Below are positions 7,308-16,094 of a stretch of DNA of 28,042 bases, in pieces. The stretch is taken from NCBI GenBank assembly GCA_945866505.1, contig CAMBHH010000015.1, positions 1 through 28,042 on the forward strand, read 5' to 3'. The position numbers and the translations under genes are program-made. Position 1 is the first letter of the stretch, and every line of letters begins with the position of its first letter. The DNA comes from Flavobacterium psychrophilum. GTDB taxonomy: Bacteria; Bacteroidota; Bacteroidia; Flavobacteriales; Flavobacteriaceae. Under the pieces are notes generated by a model that saw only the letters and a list, made by a program, of their open reading frames with translations, searched no databases and had not been told where the DNA came from.

Positions 7308-8178
7308 TTTAAAAAGTTATTTAAACCTTCATTTAATTGTATTTATTTGGGGTTTTACAGCCATCTTAGGGGCTTTGATTACCATCCAAGCCGATGCATT
7401 GGTTTGGTATCGAATGCTTTTTGCAGCGGTTTTTTTATTTCTATTTATTCTTTTCAAAAAGGAATCTTTTCGAATTCCGGTAAAAGAATTTTTCAAATTA
7501 ATTTTTGTCGGAGTACTGATAGCGTTGCATTGGATCTTCTTTTTCCAGGCTATTCATGTTTCCAATGTATCCATCACTTTAGCGGTTTTTTCGTTAGGTG
7601 CCTTTTTGGCTTCTATTTTAGAACCTATTTTTTATGGACGAAAAGTGCTTTGGTATGAAGTGTTTTTTGGACTCGTTATTATTGCTGCACTGACAATGAT
7701 TTTGCAGGTCGAAATCAATTATTTTGCAGGAATACTATATGCCTTGACTTCCATAATTATTGGCGTATTATTTACCTTAATGAATGGAAAGCTAATCGAA
7801 AAACATGAACCCACTGTTATTACCTTTTATGAATTTCTTGCAGGAGTATTTTTTATATCTATCTATTTCTTATTTACTAATAAATTCAATACCGATTTCT
7901 TTATTTTGACAACCAGTGATTGGGTTTATCTTCTTATTTTATCATCAATTTGTACTGCTTATGCTTTTACAGCCTCGGTAAAAGTGATGCGAATAATTTC
8001 GCCATATACAGTAATGCTTACTACTAGTTTAGAACCGGTATATGGTATCATCTTGGCTTATTTTATCATTGGAGAAAAAGAAAAAATGAGTGTCGAGTTT
8101 TATATTGGAGCGGTGCTAATAGTAATTACAGTTGTCCTAAATGGAGTATTCAAGCACTATCTTTCGAATAAAAAATAA
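7294..8178 (+). CDS. EamA-family (DMT superfamily) transporter
   Basis: The 294-residue integral membrane protein has about ten hydrophobic helices in two repeats, as in EamA / drug-metabolite exporters. The first starts NLHLIVFIWGFTAILGALI. The end of the second repeat carries SPYTVMLTTSLEPVYGIILAYFIIGE, the typical helix-9 EP motif of the family. The substrate cannot be read from the sequence. It overlaps lptG by 14 bp (different frame), so the two are translationally coupled and probably cotranscribed with tgt. AccA follows after 116 bp with its own promoter. Confidence 0.88.
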   Translation: MQKGNLKSYLNLHLIVFIWGFTAILGALITIQADALVWYRMLFAAVFLFLFILFKKESFRIPVKEFFKLIFVGVLIALHWIFFFQAIHVSNVSITLAVFSLGAFLASILEPIFYGRKVLWYEVFFGLVIIAALTMILQVEINYFAGILYALTSIIIGVLFTLMNGKLIEKHEPTVITFYEFLAGVFFISIYFLFTNKFNTDFFILTTSDWVYLLILSSICTAYAFTASVKVMRIISPYTVMLTTSLEPVYGIILAYFIIGEKEKMSVEFYIGAVLIVITVVLNGVFKHYLSNKK

Positions 8179-8253
8179 TTTTTTTAAAGCAGTTTAACGG
8201 TCAAATGGTTAGTATTTAGATGCGAATTATACGTTTTTGAAAATTATAAATTT

Positions 8254-8261
8254 TATATTTG
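8254..8261 (+). promoter_or_regulatory. -7 box for accA
   Basis: TATATTTG matches TAnnTTTG. A TTTG lies upstream at 8236-8239, with spacing shorter than usual. Position fixes the accA start at ATG 8295 instead of an upstream TTG at 8259, which falls inside this box. Confidence 0.6.
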
Positions 8262-8294
8262 CAGTTCGAATCAAAACATAAACGAATACAACTT

Positions 8295-9248
8295 ATGGAA
8301 TATTTAGATTTTGAACTTCCAATAAAAGAGCTTGAAGATCAGTTAGATAAATGTCTAATTATTGGACAAGAATCAGCAGTTGACGTGACTAATACGTGCA
8401 AACAAATCAACAAAAAACTAGAAGTTACCAAGCGAAAAATTTATAAGAATCTTACGGCTTGGCAAAGAGTACAATTATCAAGACACCCTAACAGACCCTA
8501 CACTTTAGACCATGTAAAAGCGCTTTGTGGCGATACTTTCCTAGAACTTCACGGTGATAGAGGGTTTAAAGATGATAAGGCAATGATTGGCGGTTTGGGA
8601 AAAATTGGAGGACAATCCTTCATGATTATTGGTCAACAAAAAGGGTTTAATACCAAAACACGTCAATATAGAAATTTCGGAATGGCTAATCCAGAAGGGT
8701 ATCGAAAAGCGTTGCGATTGATGAAAATGGCGGAGAAATTTGGAATTCCAGTGGTATCTTTCATTGATACTCCTGGAGCTTTTCCTGGTGTTGAAGCTGA
8801 AGAACGTGGACAAGGCGAAGCTATTGCTAGAAATATATTTGAAATGATTCGGCTTAAAGTGCCTATTATTGTAGTTATTGTGGGCGAAGGTGCATCTGGT
8901 GGAGCACTAGGAATAGGTGTGGGAGATCGCGTCTATATGATGGAAAACACTTGGTATTCTGTTATTTCTCCTGAATCTTGTTCGTCTATTTTATGGAAAA
9001 GTTGGGATTACAAAGAACAAGCCGCCGAAGCATTGAAGCTAACTTCTGCAGATATGAAAAAACAAAAATTAGTCGATGATATTATCCCTGAACCACTAGG
9101 AGGAGCGCACTTTGATAGAGATACTGCTTTCAAAACTGTGGAGCAATATATTATGAAAGGATTCAATGAATTGAAAGACTTATCAACACAAGAGTTAGTC
9201 GCTCAAAGGATGGATAAATACAGTAAAATGGGCGAATTCAAGGAATAA
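8295..9248 (+). CDS. accA: Acetyl-CoA carboxylase carboxyltransferase subunit alpha
   Basis: The 317-residue protein (E. coli AccA is 319) begins [14 protein letters not shown]. It catalyses, with AccD, the transfer of the carboxyl group from carboxybiotin to acetyl-CoA, the committed step of fatty acid synthesis. [50 protein letters not shown] and [18 protein letters not shown] are the expected crotonase-fold and CoA/biotin site motifs. The start is chosen from the family N-terminus and the promoter at 8254. A strong hairpin-T terminator at 9268 ends the transcript, so it appears monocistronic. AccD is not in the window. Confidence 0.96.
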   Translation: MEYLDFELPIKELEDQLDKCLIIGQESAVDVTNTCKQINKKLEVTKRKIYKNLTAWQRVQLSRHPNRPYTLDHVKALCGDTFLELHGDRGFKDDKAMIGGLGKIGGQSFMIIGQQKGFNTKTRQYRNFGMANPEGYRKALRLMKMAEKFGIPVVSFIDTPGAFPGVEAEERGQGEAIARNIFEMIRLKVPIIVVIVGEGASGGALGIGVGDRVYMMENTWYSVISPESCSSILWKSWDYKEQAAEALKLTSADMKKQKLVDDIIPEPLGGAHFDRDTAFKTVEQYIMKGFNELKDLSTQELVAQRMDKYSKMGEFKE

Positions 9249-9267
9249 AAACTTACAATTTTATTTT

Positions 9268-9300
9268 AAATCCGAAGCCTTATGGTTTCGGATTTTTTTT
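9268..9300 (+). terminator. Rho-independent terminator after accA
   Basis: A 12-bp stem (9268-9279 with 9284-9295, arms AAATCCGAAGCC and GGTTTCGGATTT, one G-T pair) has a 4-nt loop and runs into eight T's. Confidence 0.9.
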
Positions 9301-9388
9301 GACTTATTAACAAAAAAAGATTGTTTATTAACAATTATTTGTAATAACTCCCTAGTGATGTTTTTTTAATTTTGTTTACTTTCGCCCC

Positions 9389-10930
9389 ATGGAAAATGTT
9401 AAAAGTATAAACCCAATTCGGATAGATAAATCAACAATCATCAACCTTGAAAAAGGGAAGTTGCCACCACAGGTTATAGACCTAGAAGAGGCTGTACTTG
9501 GTGCAATGATGATTGACAAAAAAGGGGTCGATGAAGTAATTGACATTTTACAACCAGATGCTTTTTACAAAGAAGGGCATAAATTTATTTTCGAGGCTAT
9601 CGTTCAATTGTTTACAGATACACAGCCTATTGACTTATTAACAGTTTCGGCTCAGTTGCGAAAAAATGCAAGATTAGACTTGGCTGGAGGTGATTTGTAT
9701 CTGATTCAGCTTACACAAAAAATATCTTCCTCTGCTCACATTGAATTTCACTCGCGAATTATTCTTCAAAAATTTATTCAGCGCAGCTTAATACGTATTT
9801 CTTCGGATATTATCGAAGAATCCTATGATGAAACTACAGATGTTTTTGATTTATTGGACAAAGCTGAATCAAGACTTTATGAAGTTACTCAAGGGAATAT
9901 AAAACGAAGTTCGGAGACCGCGCAGAGTTTAGTTTTACAAGCGAAAAAAAGAATTGAAGAAATAGCAAACCAAAAAGGATTGAGTGGTGTTGAAACAGGT
10001 TTTACCAAACTAGACGCCATTACATCAGGCTGGCAACCTAGTGATTTGATTATTATTGCGGCTCGTCCTGGTATGGGAAAAACTGCTTTCGTACTTTCGA
10101 TGGCGCGGAATATTGCAATCGATTCTGGACATCCAGTAGCGCTTTTTTCTTTAGAGATGTCTTCAGTACAATTGATTACAAGGTTGATATCTTCGGAAAC
10201 GGGTTTGTCTTCTGAAAAATTAAGAACTGGAAAATTAGAAAAATTTGAATGGGAACAATTGAGTGTGAAAGTACGAGATTTAGAAAAAGCACCACTTTAT
10301 ATTGACGATTCTCCTTCGCTTTCTATTTTCGATTTAAGGGCAAAAGCCAGACGTTTGGCTTCACAGCACGGAATTAAAATTATCATTGTTGATTATTTGC
10401 AATTGATGACTGCTGGCGGAAACGGTAAAGGCGGTGGGAATAGAGAGCAAGAAATCTCAACCATTTCCCGAAACCTAAAAGCATTGGCAAAAGAATTGAA
10501 TATTCCCGTAATTGCTTTATCTCAATTATCTCGTGCTGTAGAAACACGTGGCTCGAGCAAAAGACCTTTACTTTCTGACCTTCGTGAATCGGGTGCGATT
10601 GAGCAAGATGCCGATATTGTATCATTTATTTACCGACCAGAATATTATAAAATAGACGAATGGGACGATGATGAGCAAACGCCATCGGCTGGGCAAGCAG
10701 AATTTATTATTGCCAAACACCGTAACGGTTCTCTTGAAAACGTTCGTTTGAAGTTTATTGGACACCTCGGTAAGTTTGATAATATTGAAGAGTATGGCGG
10801 AAATTTTGATGATTTACCTTCCAAAATGAATCACGATGATAACCCGTTCCAAACCAAAAACCTTCCTTCTCCCAACGAAGCTTTTGGTAGTAATTTGAAC
10901 GAAGAAGACGATGATGATATGCCTTTTTAG
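9389..10930 (+). CDS. dnaB: Replicative DNA helicase
   Basis: The 513-residue hexameric 5'-3' helicase of the replication fork has an N-terminal DnaB domain (about 25-130), with PPQVIDLEEAVLGAMMID at the start. The RecA-like C-terminal domain has Walker A ARPGMGKTAF (225-234), Walker B IIIVDYLQLM (331-340), the sensor LSQLSRAVETR (378-388) and DLRESGAIEQDAD. No intein interrupts the Walker motifs. The acidic C-terminus ends EEDDDDMPF. ATG 9389 is preceded by TACTTTCG at 9377-9384, one base off the -7 consensus, so the leader may be nearly absent. A short hairpin terminator follows at 10946. Confidence 0.97.
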   Translation: MENVKSINPIRIDKSTIINLEKGKLPPQVIDLEEAVLGAMMIDKKGVDEVIDILQPDAFYKEGHKFIFEAIVQLFTDTQPIDLLTVSAQLRKNARLDLAGGDLYLIQLTQKISSSAHIEFHSRIILQKFIQRSLIRISSDIIEESYDETTDVFDLLDKAESRLYEVTQGNIKRSSETAQSLVLQAKKRIEEIANQKGLSGVETGFTKLDAITSGWQPSDLIIIAARPGMGKTAFVLSMARNIAIDSGHPVALFSLEMSSVQLITRLISSETGLSSEKLRTGKLEKFEWEQLSVKVRDLEKAPLYIDDSPSLSIFDLRAKARRLASQHGIKIIIVDYLQLMTAGGNGKGGGNREQEISTISRNLKALAKELNIPVIALSQLSRAVETRGSSKRPLLSDLRESGAIEQDADIVSFIYRPEYYKIDEWDDDEQTPSAGQAEFIIAKHRNGSLENVRLKFIGHLGKFDNIEEYGGNFDDLPSKMNHDDNPFQTKNLPSPNEAFGSNLNEEDDDDMPF

Positions 10931-10945
10931 AAATAAATTAAAAAT

Positions 10946-10969
10946 TCGCTGAACAAGCGATTTTTTTTT
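10946..10969 (+). terminator. Short terminator after dnaB
   Basis: A 5-bp stem TCGCT/AGCGA with loop GAACA is followed directly by nine T's (10961-10969). The stem is short but the placement 15 bp after the stop codon is right. Confidence 0.65.
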
Positions 10970-11011
10970 ATTCCTTTAGTCAAATTAGAAATAGTATTCT
11001 GAGATTAGTAA

Positions 11012-11150
11012 TTTTTAACCACAAAGATTTTCAAAATAGATAATTTAAAAGGTTTATAAAGGCATTTTATTTACTCATAACTACCCAATCTATGTTAAGC
11101 AAAGCGCCTTTTAGTCATTTAAAAAATATTTTTCTATGTGGTTTAAAATT
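11012..11150. repeat. Degenerate long inverted-repeat element
   Basis: The left end (11012-11026, tttttaaccacaaag and following) is the approximate reverse complement of the right end (about 11131-11149, tttctatgtggtttaaaa). About 105 nt of AT-rich DNA lie between. It resembles the 'accacaaag / ctttgtggt' elements I recall between flavobacterial genes. Related pieces lie near 21280 and at 24108-24267. It occupies most of the gap between dnaB and the next gene. Confidence 0.45.
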
Positions 11151-11177
11151 TTATACTATTTATCGAGTTCAGCATAG

Positions 11178-11185
11178 TATATTTG
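11178..11185 (+). promoter_or_regulatory. -7 box for the secreted 11.2-kb gene
   Basis: TATATTTG matches TAnnTTTG and lies 18 bp before ATG 11204, the same spacing as at tgt. It shows that an upstream TTG at 11183 is not the start. Confidence 0.6.
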
Positions 11186-11203
11186 ATATTTAAAATTCTA
11201 AAA

Positions 11204-12466
11204 ATGACTTTCAAAAAGTATTTCTTTGTTTTAATCCTAGTTTCTTTTTCAGCAAAAGCTTCGTTTATTTTGTTGCCAATGGATGAAACCATACAACAAA
11301 ATCATTTGAAAGCCTACGGAATAACCTATTGGTGTATTGATAAAAAATACAAAGCCAGCTGGTTACTCAATTACCGAGGCGGCTCTTTTTTGTTAGCTGA
11401 CGCTCCTGAAATCCGTAAAGAATGTCAAATCCGAGGCGTAAGTTTTGAGGTATTGAGCGATGCTGAAACGGATCAAATTTTAGCTGAAATAGCGAGTCCC
11501 TCGCAAAATATGGAAGCAGTTGTGCTCGAAAAAGCACCTAAAGTTGCGGTTTATACCCCGAAAGGTAAACAGCCTTGGGACGATGCAGTTACGCTAGTTT
11601 TGACCTATGCTGAAATTCCGTTTACACCCATTTATGACGAGGAAGTTTTAAGTGACCAACTTGTACTTTACGATTGGTTGCATTTGCATCACGAGGACTT
11701 TAGTGGACAATATGGAAAATTTTTTGGTTCGAATAGGAATTCACCTTGGTATATCGAACAAAAAAAAGATTCCGAAATTTTGGCAACCAAATTGGGTTAC
11801 AATAAAGTGTCGGAAGAAAAAGGGGCAGTAGCTAAAAAAATACGTGATTTTGTTATTGGTGGCGGATTTATGTTTGCCATGTGTTCTGCGACGGATAGTT
11901 TTGATATTGCTTTATCAGCCGAGGGAGTTGATATTTGTGAATCAATGTTTGATGGTGATGCAAGCGAATCCAATTACCAGTCCAAAATAAATTATGCCAA
12001 TACTTTTGCATTCAAGGATTTTATTTTAGATCGAAAACCAGAACATTATGAATTTTCGAATATTGATATGACCGAAAAAAGAGCATCGCTTCCAATGGAA
12101 AAAGATTATTTTACTTTAATGGAATTTTCGGCAAAATGGGATCCAATTCCAAGTATGTTGTGCCAAAATCACACGCAACTAGTAAAAGGATTTATGGGAC
12201 AAACCACCGCTTTTGATCCTACACTTATTAAATCGAATATACTGATAATGGGAACCTGTGAACTCAATGGCGAGGCACGTTATATTCACGGCGAAAAAGG
12301 AAAAGGCATGTTTACTTTTTATGGTGGTCACGATCCAGAAGATTATCAGCATAGAGTAGGCGATCCAGTTACAGTACTCGATTTGCACCCCAATTCTCCA
12401 GGATATCGATTGATTTTGAATAATGTACTGTTTCCAGCAGCTAGAAAGAAAAAGCAGAAGACTTAA
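11204..12466 (+). CDS. Secreted protein of the family often labelled 'asparagine synthetase B'
   Basis: The 420-residue protein begins MTFKKYFFVLILVSFSAKAS, a Sec signal peptide with likely cleavage after AKA (about 18). I recall close relatives across Flavobacteriia listed as asparagine synthetase B, but no N-terminal glutaminase or ATP-pyrophosphatase motif (SGGxDS) is visible. Instead there is a GGGFMFAMCSAT turn with Cys227, and GKGMFTFYGGHDPED with His376. These resemble the nucleophile elbow and His of ThuA-like or class-I glutamine-amidotransferase folds. Other conserved-looking blocks are VAVYTPKGKQPWDDAV, LYDWLHLHHEDFSGQYG and HDPEDYQHRVGDP. It has its own promoter and converges on a DUF1569 gene 20 bp away. 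Export to the periplasm and the fold are inference; function is unknown. Confidence 0.8.
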   Translation: MTFKKYFFVLILVSFSAKASFILLPMDETIQQNHLKAYGITYWCIDKKYKASWLLNYRGGSFLLADAPEIRKECQIRGVSFEVLSDAETDQILAEIASPSQNMEAVVLEKAPKVAVYTPKGKQPWDDAVTLVLTYAEIPFTPIYDEEVLSDQLVLYDWLHLHHEDFSGQYGKFFGSNRNSPWYIEQKKDSEILATKLGYNKVSEEKGAVAKKIRDFVIGGGFMFAMCSATDSFDIALSAEGVDICESMFDGDASESNYQSKINYANTFAFKDFILDRKPEHYEFSNIDMTEKRASLPMEKDYFTLMEFSAKWDPIPSMLCQNHTQLVKGFMGQTTAFDPTLIKSNILIMGTCELNGEARYIHGEKGKGMFTFYGGHDPEDYQHRVGDPVTVLDLHPNSPGYRLILNNVLFPAARKKKQKT

Positions 12467-12485
12467 TTTTCCCTCGGTCATCGCT

Positions 12486-12944
12486 TTATATATCCTTGAT
12501 TATCTTCAAATGATGTTTGGTATGCAATTTCAAAAACCATATTGCAGACTTTAATTTCAAATCACCAAAAAATGGATGCGTAAAATAACTATTGGCAGGA
12601 ATTGTTGAAATGTCAGTGATGTTTTTTCTAGCAAGCTCGAGTTTGATTTGTAATTCTTCTAACGTTGCAATAGCTACTGGATTTACTAATTTTGGTGCTC
12701 TGACTTTTCCTCTCGGAATTTTATTCGTGACTTGAATATAGAATCTTATCCAATTGAATCTCCATTTATAAGACGCTGGATTTGAATCTTTAAGTTGGTT
12801 AAAAACACTATTGAACACCAATAAACTGTGGTCAATTTGCCAGCCGATAGTAGATTGAGAAACTACAGGATTTGTTTTTTCAAAATGGGGAATGTGCGAT
12901 TCCAGTTGGTCCAAAATGGATTGCAGTTGTTTCATATGTTTCAT
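12486..12944 (-). CDS. DUF1569 protein (DinB-like four-helix fold)
   Basis: The 152-residue protein begins MKHMKQLQSILDQLESHIP. It contains WQIDHSLLVFNSV, a basic RGKVRAPK segment, a HPFFGDLKLKSAIWFL block and the end HTKHHLKIIKDI. These are the hallmarks of DUF1569, related to the DinB/YfiT metal-binding helical bundles in which His residues bind a metal. No substrate is known. ATG 12944 is chosen; an upstream TTG at 12962 would lie in a hairpin. It lies downstream of cphA in the same direction but a terminator-like hairpin separates them, and it converges with the secreted protein gene. Confidence 0.82.
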   Translation of the reverse strand: MKHMKQLQSILDQLESHIPHFEKTNPVVSQSTIGWQIDHSLLVFNSVFNQLKDSNPASYKWRFNWIRFYIQVTNKIPRGKVRAPKLVNPVAIATLEELQIKLELARKNITDISTIPANSYFTHPFFGDLKLKSAIWFLKLHTKHHLKIIKDI

Positions 12945-12957
12945 AATGTATAAAAAC

Positions 12958-12981
12958 CCCAAAAACCTATTGGAATTTGGG
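12958..12981 (-). terminator. Terminator-like hairpin after cphA
   Basis: Arms CCCAAAAACC (12958-12967) and GGAATTTGGG (12972-12981) pair at 8 of 10 positions around TATT. On the minus strand the hairpin is followed by GTTTTTA. It lies 24 bp beyond the cphA stop and would limit read-through into the DUF1569 gene. Confidence 0.45.
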
Positions 12982-13004
12982 ATTTATATATTTAGTTTTG
13001 GTTT

Positions 13005-15629
13005 TTAATTATTTCCAGATTCATTTTCTTTGTCCAAATATTCTTGAACAATTTCTACAGCATTAGTCACCACATCGCTTAAAGCGGTGATGAAACTTCC
13101 TTCTTCAGCACTAGCAATGGCGTGTCTGATGGCTTCTGTTTCTTTTGGAATAATTTCATAAGTAATGCTTTTTCCTGAATTTTTAATCCCTTCCATTATT
13201 AATGCAATGATTTCCTCTTCTGTTCTACCACGAAGGTATTTTTCCTGACGAATGATAATGTGGTCAAACATTCTGGCAGCTATACTTGCACATTCCTTGA
13301 TGTCTTCATCACGACGATCGCCAACGCCCGAAATAATTCCAATTTTTTTTGTTGCTTTTACACTTTGTAAAAACTCTTCAACTCCTCTATATCCTGAAGC
13401 ATTGTGTGCGAAATCAATTAATACTTTGAATTTTTTAAACTCAAAAATGTTCATTCGCCCCGGAGTTTGAGCAGCACTCGGAATAAAAGTTTGCAAGGAC
13501 AGGCTAATATCTTCGGTTTTGAAACCCCATAAATAACTCGCTAAGGTAGCGGCAAGCACATTGGCAATCATAAATTTTGCTTTACCGCCCAGAGTCAAAG
13601 GGACGTGTGTGGCGCGTTCTATTCTGATTTTCCATTCCCCTTTTTTGATGGTAATGAATCCGTTTTCATAAACAGCAACGATTTTACCTTCGGCACATAA
13701 TTTTTTGATTAACGGATTTTCTTCCGTCATACTAAAGTAGGCCACATTACAATCAAGTTCAGCTCCAATTTTTATACATTGTTCGTCTTCAGCATTCAAG
13801 ATAGCCCAACCTTCTTTCTTGACGCTTTTCACCACGGTACTTTTTACTCGGGCTAAATCTTGAAGAGTGTGAATATCACTTATTCCCAAATGGTCTTCTT
13901 GGATGTTGGTAATTATCCCAATATCACAACGGCTGAAGCCCAAACCGGAGCGAAGAATCCCGCCACGAGCTGTTTCTAAAACGGCAAATTCAACTGTTGG
14001 ATCTCTCAAAATATATTCCGCACTTATTGGACCAGTAGTGTCGCCTTTTTCCATCATATGATTTTGGATGTAAATCCCATCTGATGTAGTGAAACCGACT
14101 TTATAACCATTATTTTTTACAATATGCGCCAAAAGTCGGGTAGTGGTTGTTTTACCATTGGTTCCCGTAACTGCAATAATTGGAATGCGACAGGTTTTTC
14201 CCGGAGGATAAAGCATATCAATAACGGGTGCGGCAACATTTCTTGGCAATCCTTCAGAAGGAGCAAGGTGCATCCTGAAACCAGGAGCTGCATTGACTTC
14301 AAGAATGACGCCTCCATTTTCTTTCAGCGGTTGCGTCAAATTTTCGGCCATGATATCCACACCACAAATATCTAATCCGATGACTCTCGAGATTCTTTCT
14401 GCAAGAAAAATGTTTTCTGGGTGCATCATATCGGTGACGTCCACAGAAGTGCCACCGGTACTTAAATTGGCAGTTGATTTGAGATAAACAATTTCATCAT
14501 TTTTCGGAATGGTTTCCAAAGTGTAATTTAGTTTTTCTAATAAATCTTCAGTATCGCGATCGACATCTATTTGAGTCAATACATTTTCGTGACCATAACC
14601 ACGTCGTGGATCAAGATTGGTTTGGTCGATCAATTCTTGAATCGTATTTTCGTTGTTACCGATAACATGAGCTGGAACTCTTTTTGCAGCCGCAACCAAT
14701 TTATTATCAATGACTAAAACTCTAAAATCGAAACCGGTAATGAATTTCTCTACGATAATCCGATGGCTGTATTTTTTGGCGTAAGCCAAACCAGAAACAG
14801 CATCTTCCCAATTGGTTACATTAATGGAAGCTCCTTTTCCGTGATTGCCATCCAATGGTTTCAAGACAATCGGGTAGCCAATTTTTTTTATGGTGGCTTC
14901 TAAATCCTCTTCGTCAACACAAATATCTCCGCTGGCAACAGGAATCGATGCCATATCAAGCATTTTCTTAGTAAGTTCTTTGTTGCACGCCATATCCACG
15001 GCAATGCTGCTGGTTTTGCAAGTTATAGTGGCTTGAAAACGCATTTGATTTACGCCGTAACCCAGTTGCACTAAGGAATTTGTTCCCAAACGAATCCAAG
15101 GAATATCTCGGTTTACAGCTTCTTCTACGATGCTTCCAGTGCTTGGTCCAAGGCGAACGCGTTCTCGGATTTCACGCATTTTTTGCAAATCGCTATCCAA
15201 ATCATAAGGAACTCCTTTTATTAATGCTTCGGCGATGGCAACTGCACTTTCGGCGGCAAAAAGACCGACATTTTCTTCAGTATAACTAAAAACCACATTG
15301 TAGATTCCCTCAGTTTTGGTTTCTCTTGTTCTTCCAAAACCCGTATCCATTCCTGCCAATGTTTGGATTTCAAGTGCAATATGTTCAATAACATGACCCA
15401 TCCAGGTTCCTTTTTCCAAGCGCATAAAAAATCCGCCTCGACAACCTTCGGAGCAGCGATGCTCAATCATAGTGGGAAACATAGTTTCTAATCGTTCTTT
15501 GAATCCATCAATTTTATTCGTGGGCGATTGTTCCATTTCTTCTAAATCCAAACGCATTTGGATTAATTTTTTTCTTTTGATGCTCCATATATTGGGGCCA
15601 CGAAGCGCTTGAATTTTTAATATTTTCAT
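13005..15629 (-). CDS. cphA: Cyanophycin synthetase (CphA1-like)
   Basis: The 874-residue protein begins MKILKIQALRGPNIWSIKRK. It polymerises Asp and Arg into multi-L-arginyl-poly-L-aspartate using ATP. Domains: an N-terminal domain (1 to about 160) with an HVIEH motif (79-83); an ATP-grasp domain with VLKPLDGNHGKGASINV (about 255-271) and EVNAAPGFRMHL (444-455); and a Mur-ligase-like domain with P-loop VTGTNGKTTTTRLL (from about 487) and ISGVGDRRDED near the C-terminus. The intact P-loop indicates a CphA1-type bifunctional enzyme, not the CphA2 form. ATG 15629 is used because it gives the usual MKILK start; a frame opens 30 nt earlier. It is divergent from cphB. No canonical -7 box was found upstream. 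Confidence 0.95.
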   Translation of the reverse strand: MKILKIQALRGPNIWSIKRKKLIQMRLDLEEMEQSPTNKIDGFKERLETMFPTMIEHRCSEGCRGGFFMRLEKGTWMGHVIEHIALEIQTLAGMDTGFGRTRETKTEGIYNVVFSYTEENVGLFAAESAVAIAEALIKGVPYDLDSDLQKMREIRERVRLGPSTGSIVEEAVNRDIPWIRLGTNSLVQLGYGVNQMRFQATITCKTSSIAVDMACNKELTKKMLDMASIPVASGDICVDEEDLEATIKKIGYPIVLKPLDGNHGKGASINVTNWEDAVSGLAYAKKYSHRIIVEKFITGFDFRVLVIDNKLVAAAKRVPAHVIGNNENTIQELIDQTNLDPRRGYGHENVLTQIDVDRDTEDLLEKLNYTLETIPKNDEIVYLKSTANLSTGGTSVDVTDMMHPENIFLAERISRVIGLDICGVDIMAENLTQPLKENGGVILEVNAAPGFRMHLAPSEGLPRNVAAPVIDMLYPPGKTCRIPIIAVTGTNGKTTTTRLLAHIVKNNGYKVGFTTSDGIYIQNHMMEKGDTTGPISAEYILRDPTVEFAVLETARGGILRSGLGFSRCDIGIITNIQEDHLGISDIHTLQDLARVKSTVVKSVKKEGWAILNAEDEQCIKIGAELDCNVAYFSMTEENPLIKKLCAEGKIVAVYENGFITIKKGEWKIRIERATHVPLTLGGKAKFMIANVLAATLASYLWGFKTEDISLSLQTFIPSAAQTPGRMNIFEFKKFKVLIDFAHNASGYRGVEEFLQSVKATKKIGIISGVGDRRDEDIKECASIAARMFDHIIIRQEKYLRGRTEEEIIALIMEGIKNSGKSITYEIIPKETEAIRHAIASAEEGSFITALSDVVTNAVEIVQEYLDKENESGNN

Positions 15630-16094
15630 ATTTGTAATTTTTAATTTTTTTGCGGTCACATATGGTATCGCCTTTATTATTTATTGGTATTTGTCTGCAA
15701 CAAAATTGTAATTAGTGGCGATTTCATAGGTCGATATTTATTGATTTTTATTGGTCATTTGTAATTGCTTCACCTATTCGCTCTGCTCGGGTCGCATATA
15801 CCGTCAGAGATGATTGAATTGCATTTTCCTTATGATTATTTTATAAAATAGAAAGTCTAGATTGCTTATAATTAATTGATTATAATGAGAATTATATATT
15901 CGTTTTTAAAATTTTAACACATTTGAAATATCATTTCTGAAATTTAATGAATATAAATTAACTAAATTAGATTTTTTAAAGTTTTTTATCAAAATTTATC
16001 TAATTTAAATTTAACAACTTTGATTGGTTAAAAATTTTTCAAAAAAAAACAACACATCAATTGCTCACTTTATGTTTTTGGTTATTTTTACCAA
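15630..16094. other. Intergenic region between divergent cphA and cphB
   Basis: The 465-bp gap should hold the promoters of both cyanophycin directions. No exact TAnnTTTG box was found on either strand; CAACTTTG at 16015-16022 is one base off for cphB. A 10-bp perfect inverted repeat, TAAATTAGAT (15963-15972) with ATCTAATTTA (15998-16007), is a candidate operator upstream of cphB. The left part has a more GC-rich patch (about 15775-15810, ctattcgctctgctcgggtc) unlike the AT-rich rest. No gene is visible. Confidence 0.5.

Noticed and set aside
7347..7658. 103-codon plus-strand frame
   Set aside because: It lies wholly inside the EamA transporter gene in another frame, and its Phe/Ser/Gly-rich text is typical of a shadow frame.
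9322..9335. TTGTT-TATT-AACAA small palindrome before dnaB
   Set aside because: Only five AT-rich pairs; expected by chance in this DNA and not placed over a recognisable promoter.
9389..10930. Intein in DnaB
   Set aside because: Walker A and B regions are uninterrupted and the 513-residue length is normal.
15630..15659. Ten extra N-terminal residues for CphA (start at 15659)
   Set aside because: Known cyanophycin synthetases begin MKILK, which matches ATG 15629.
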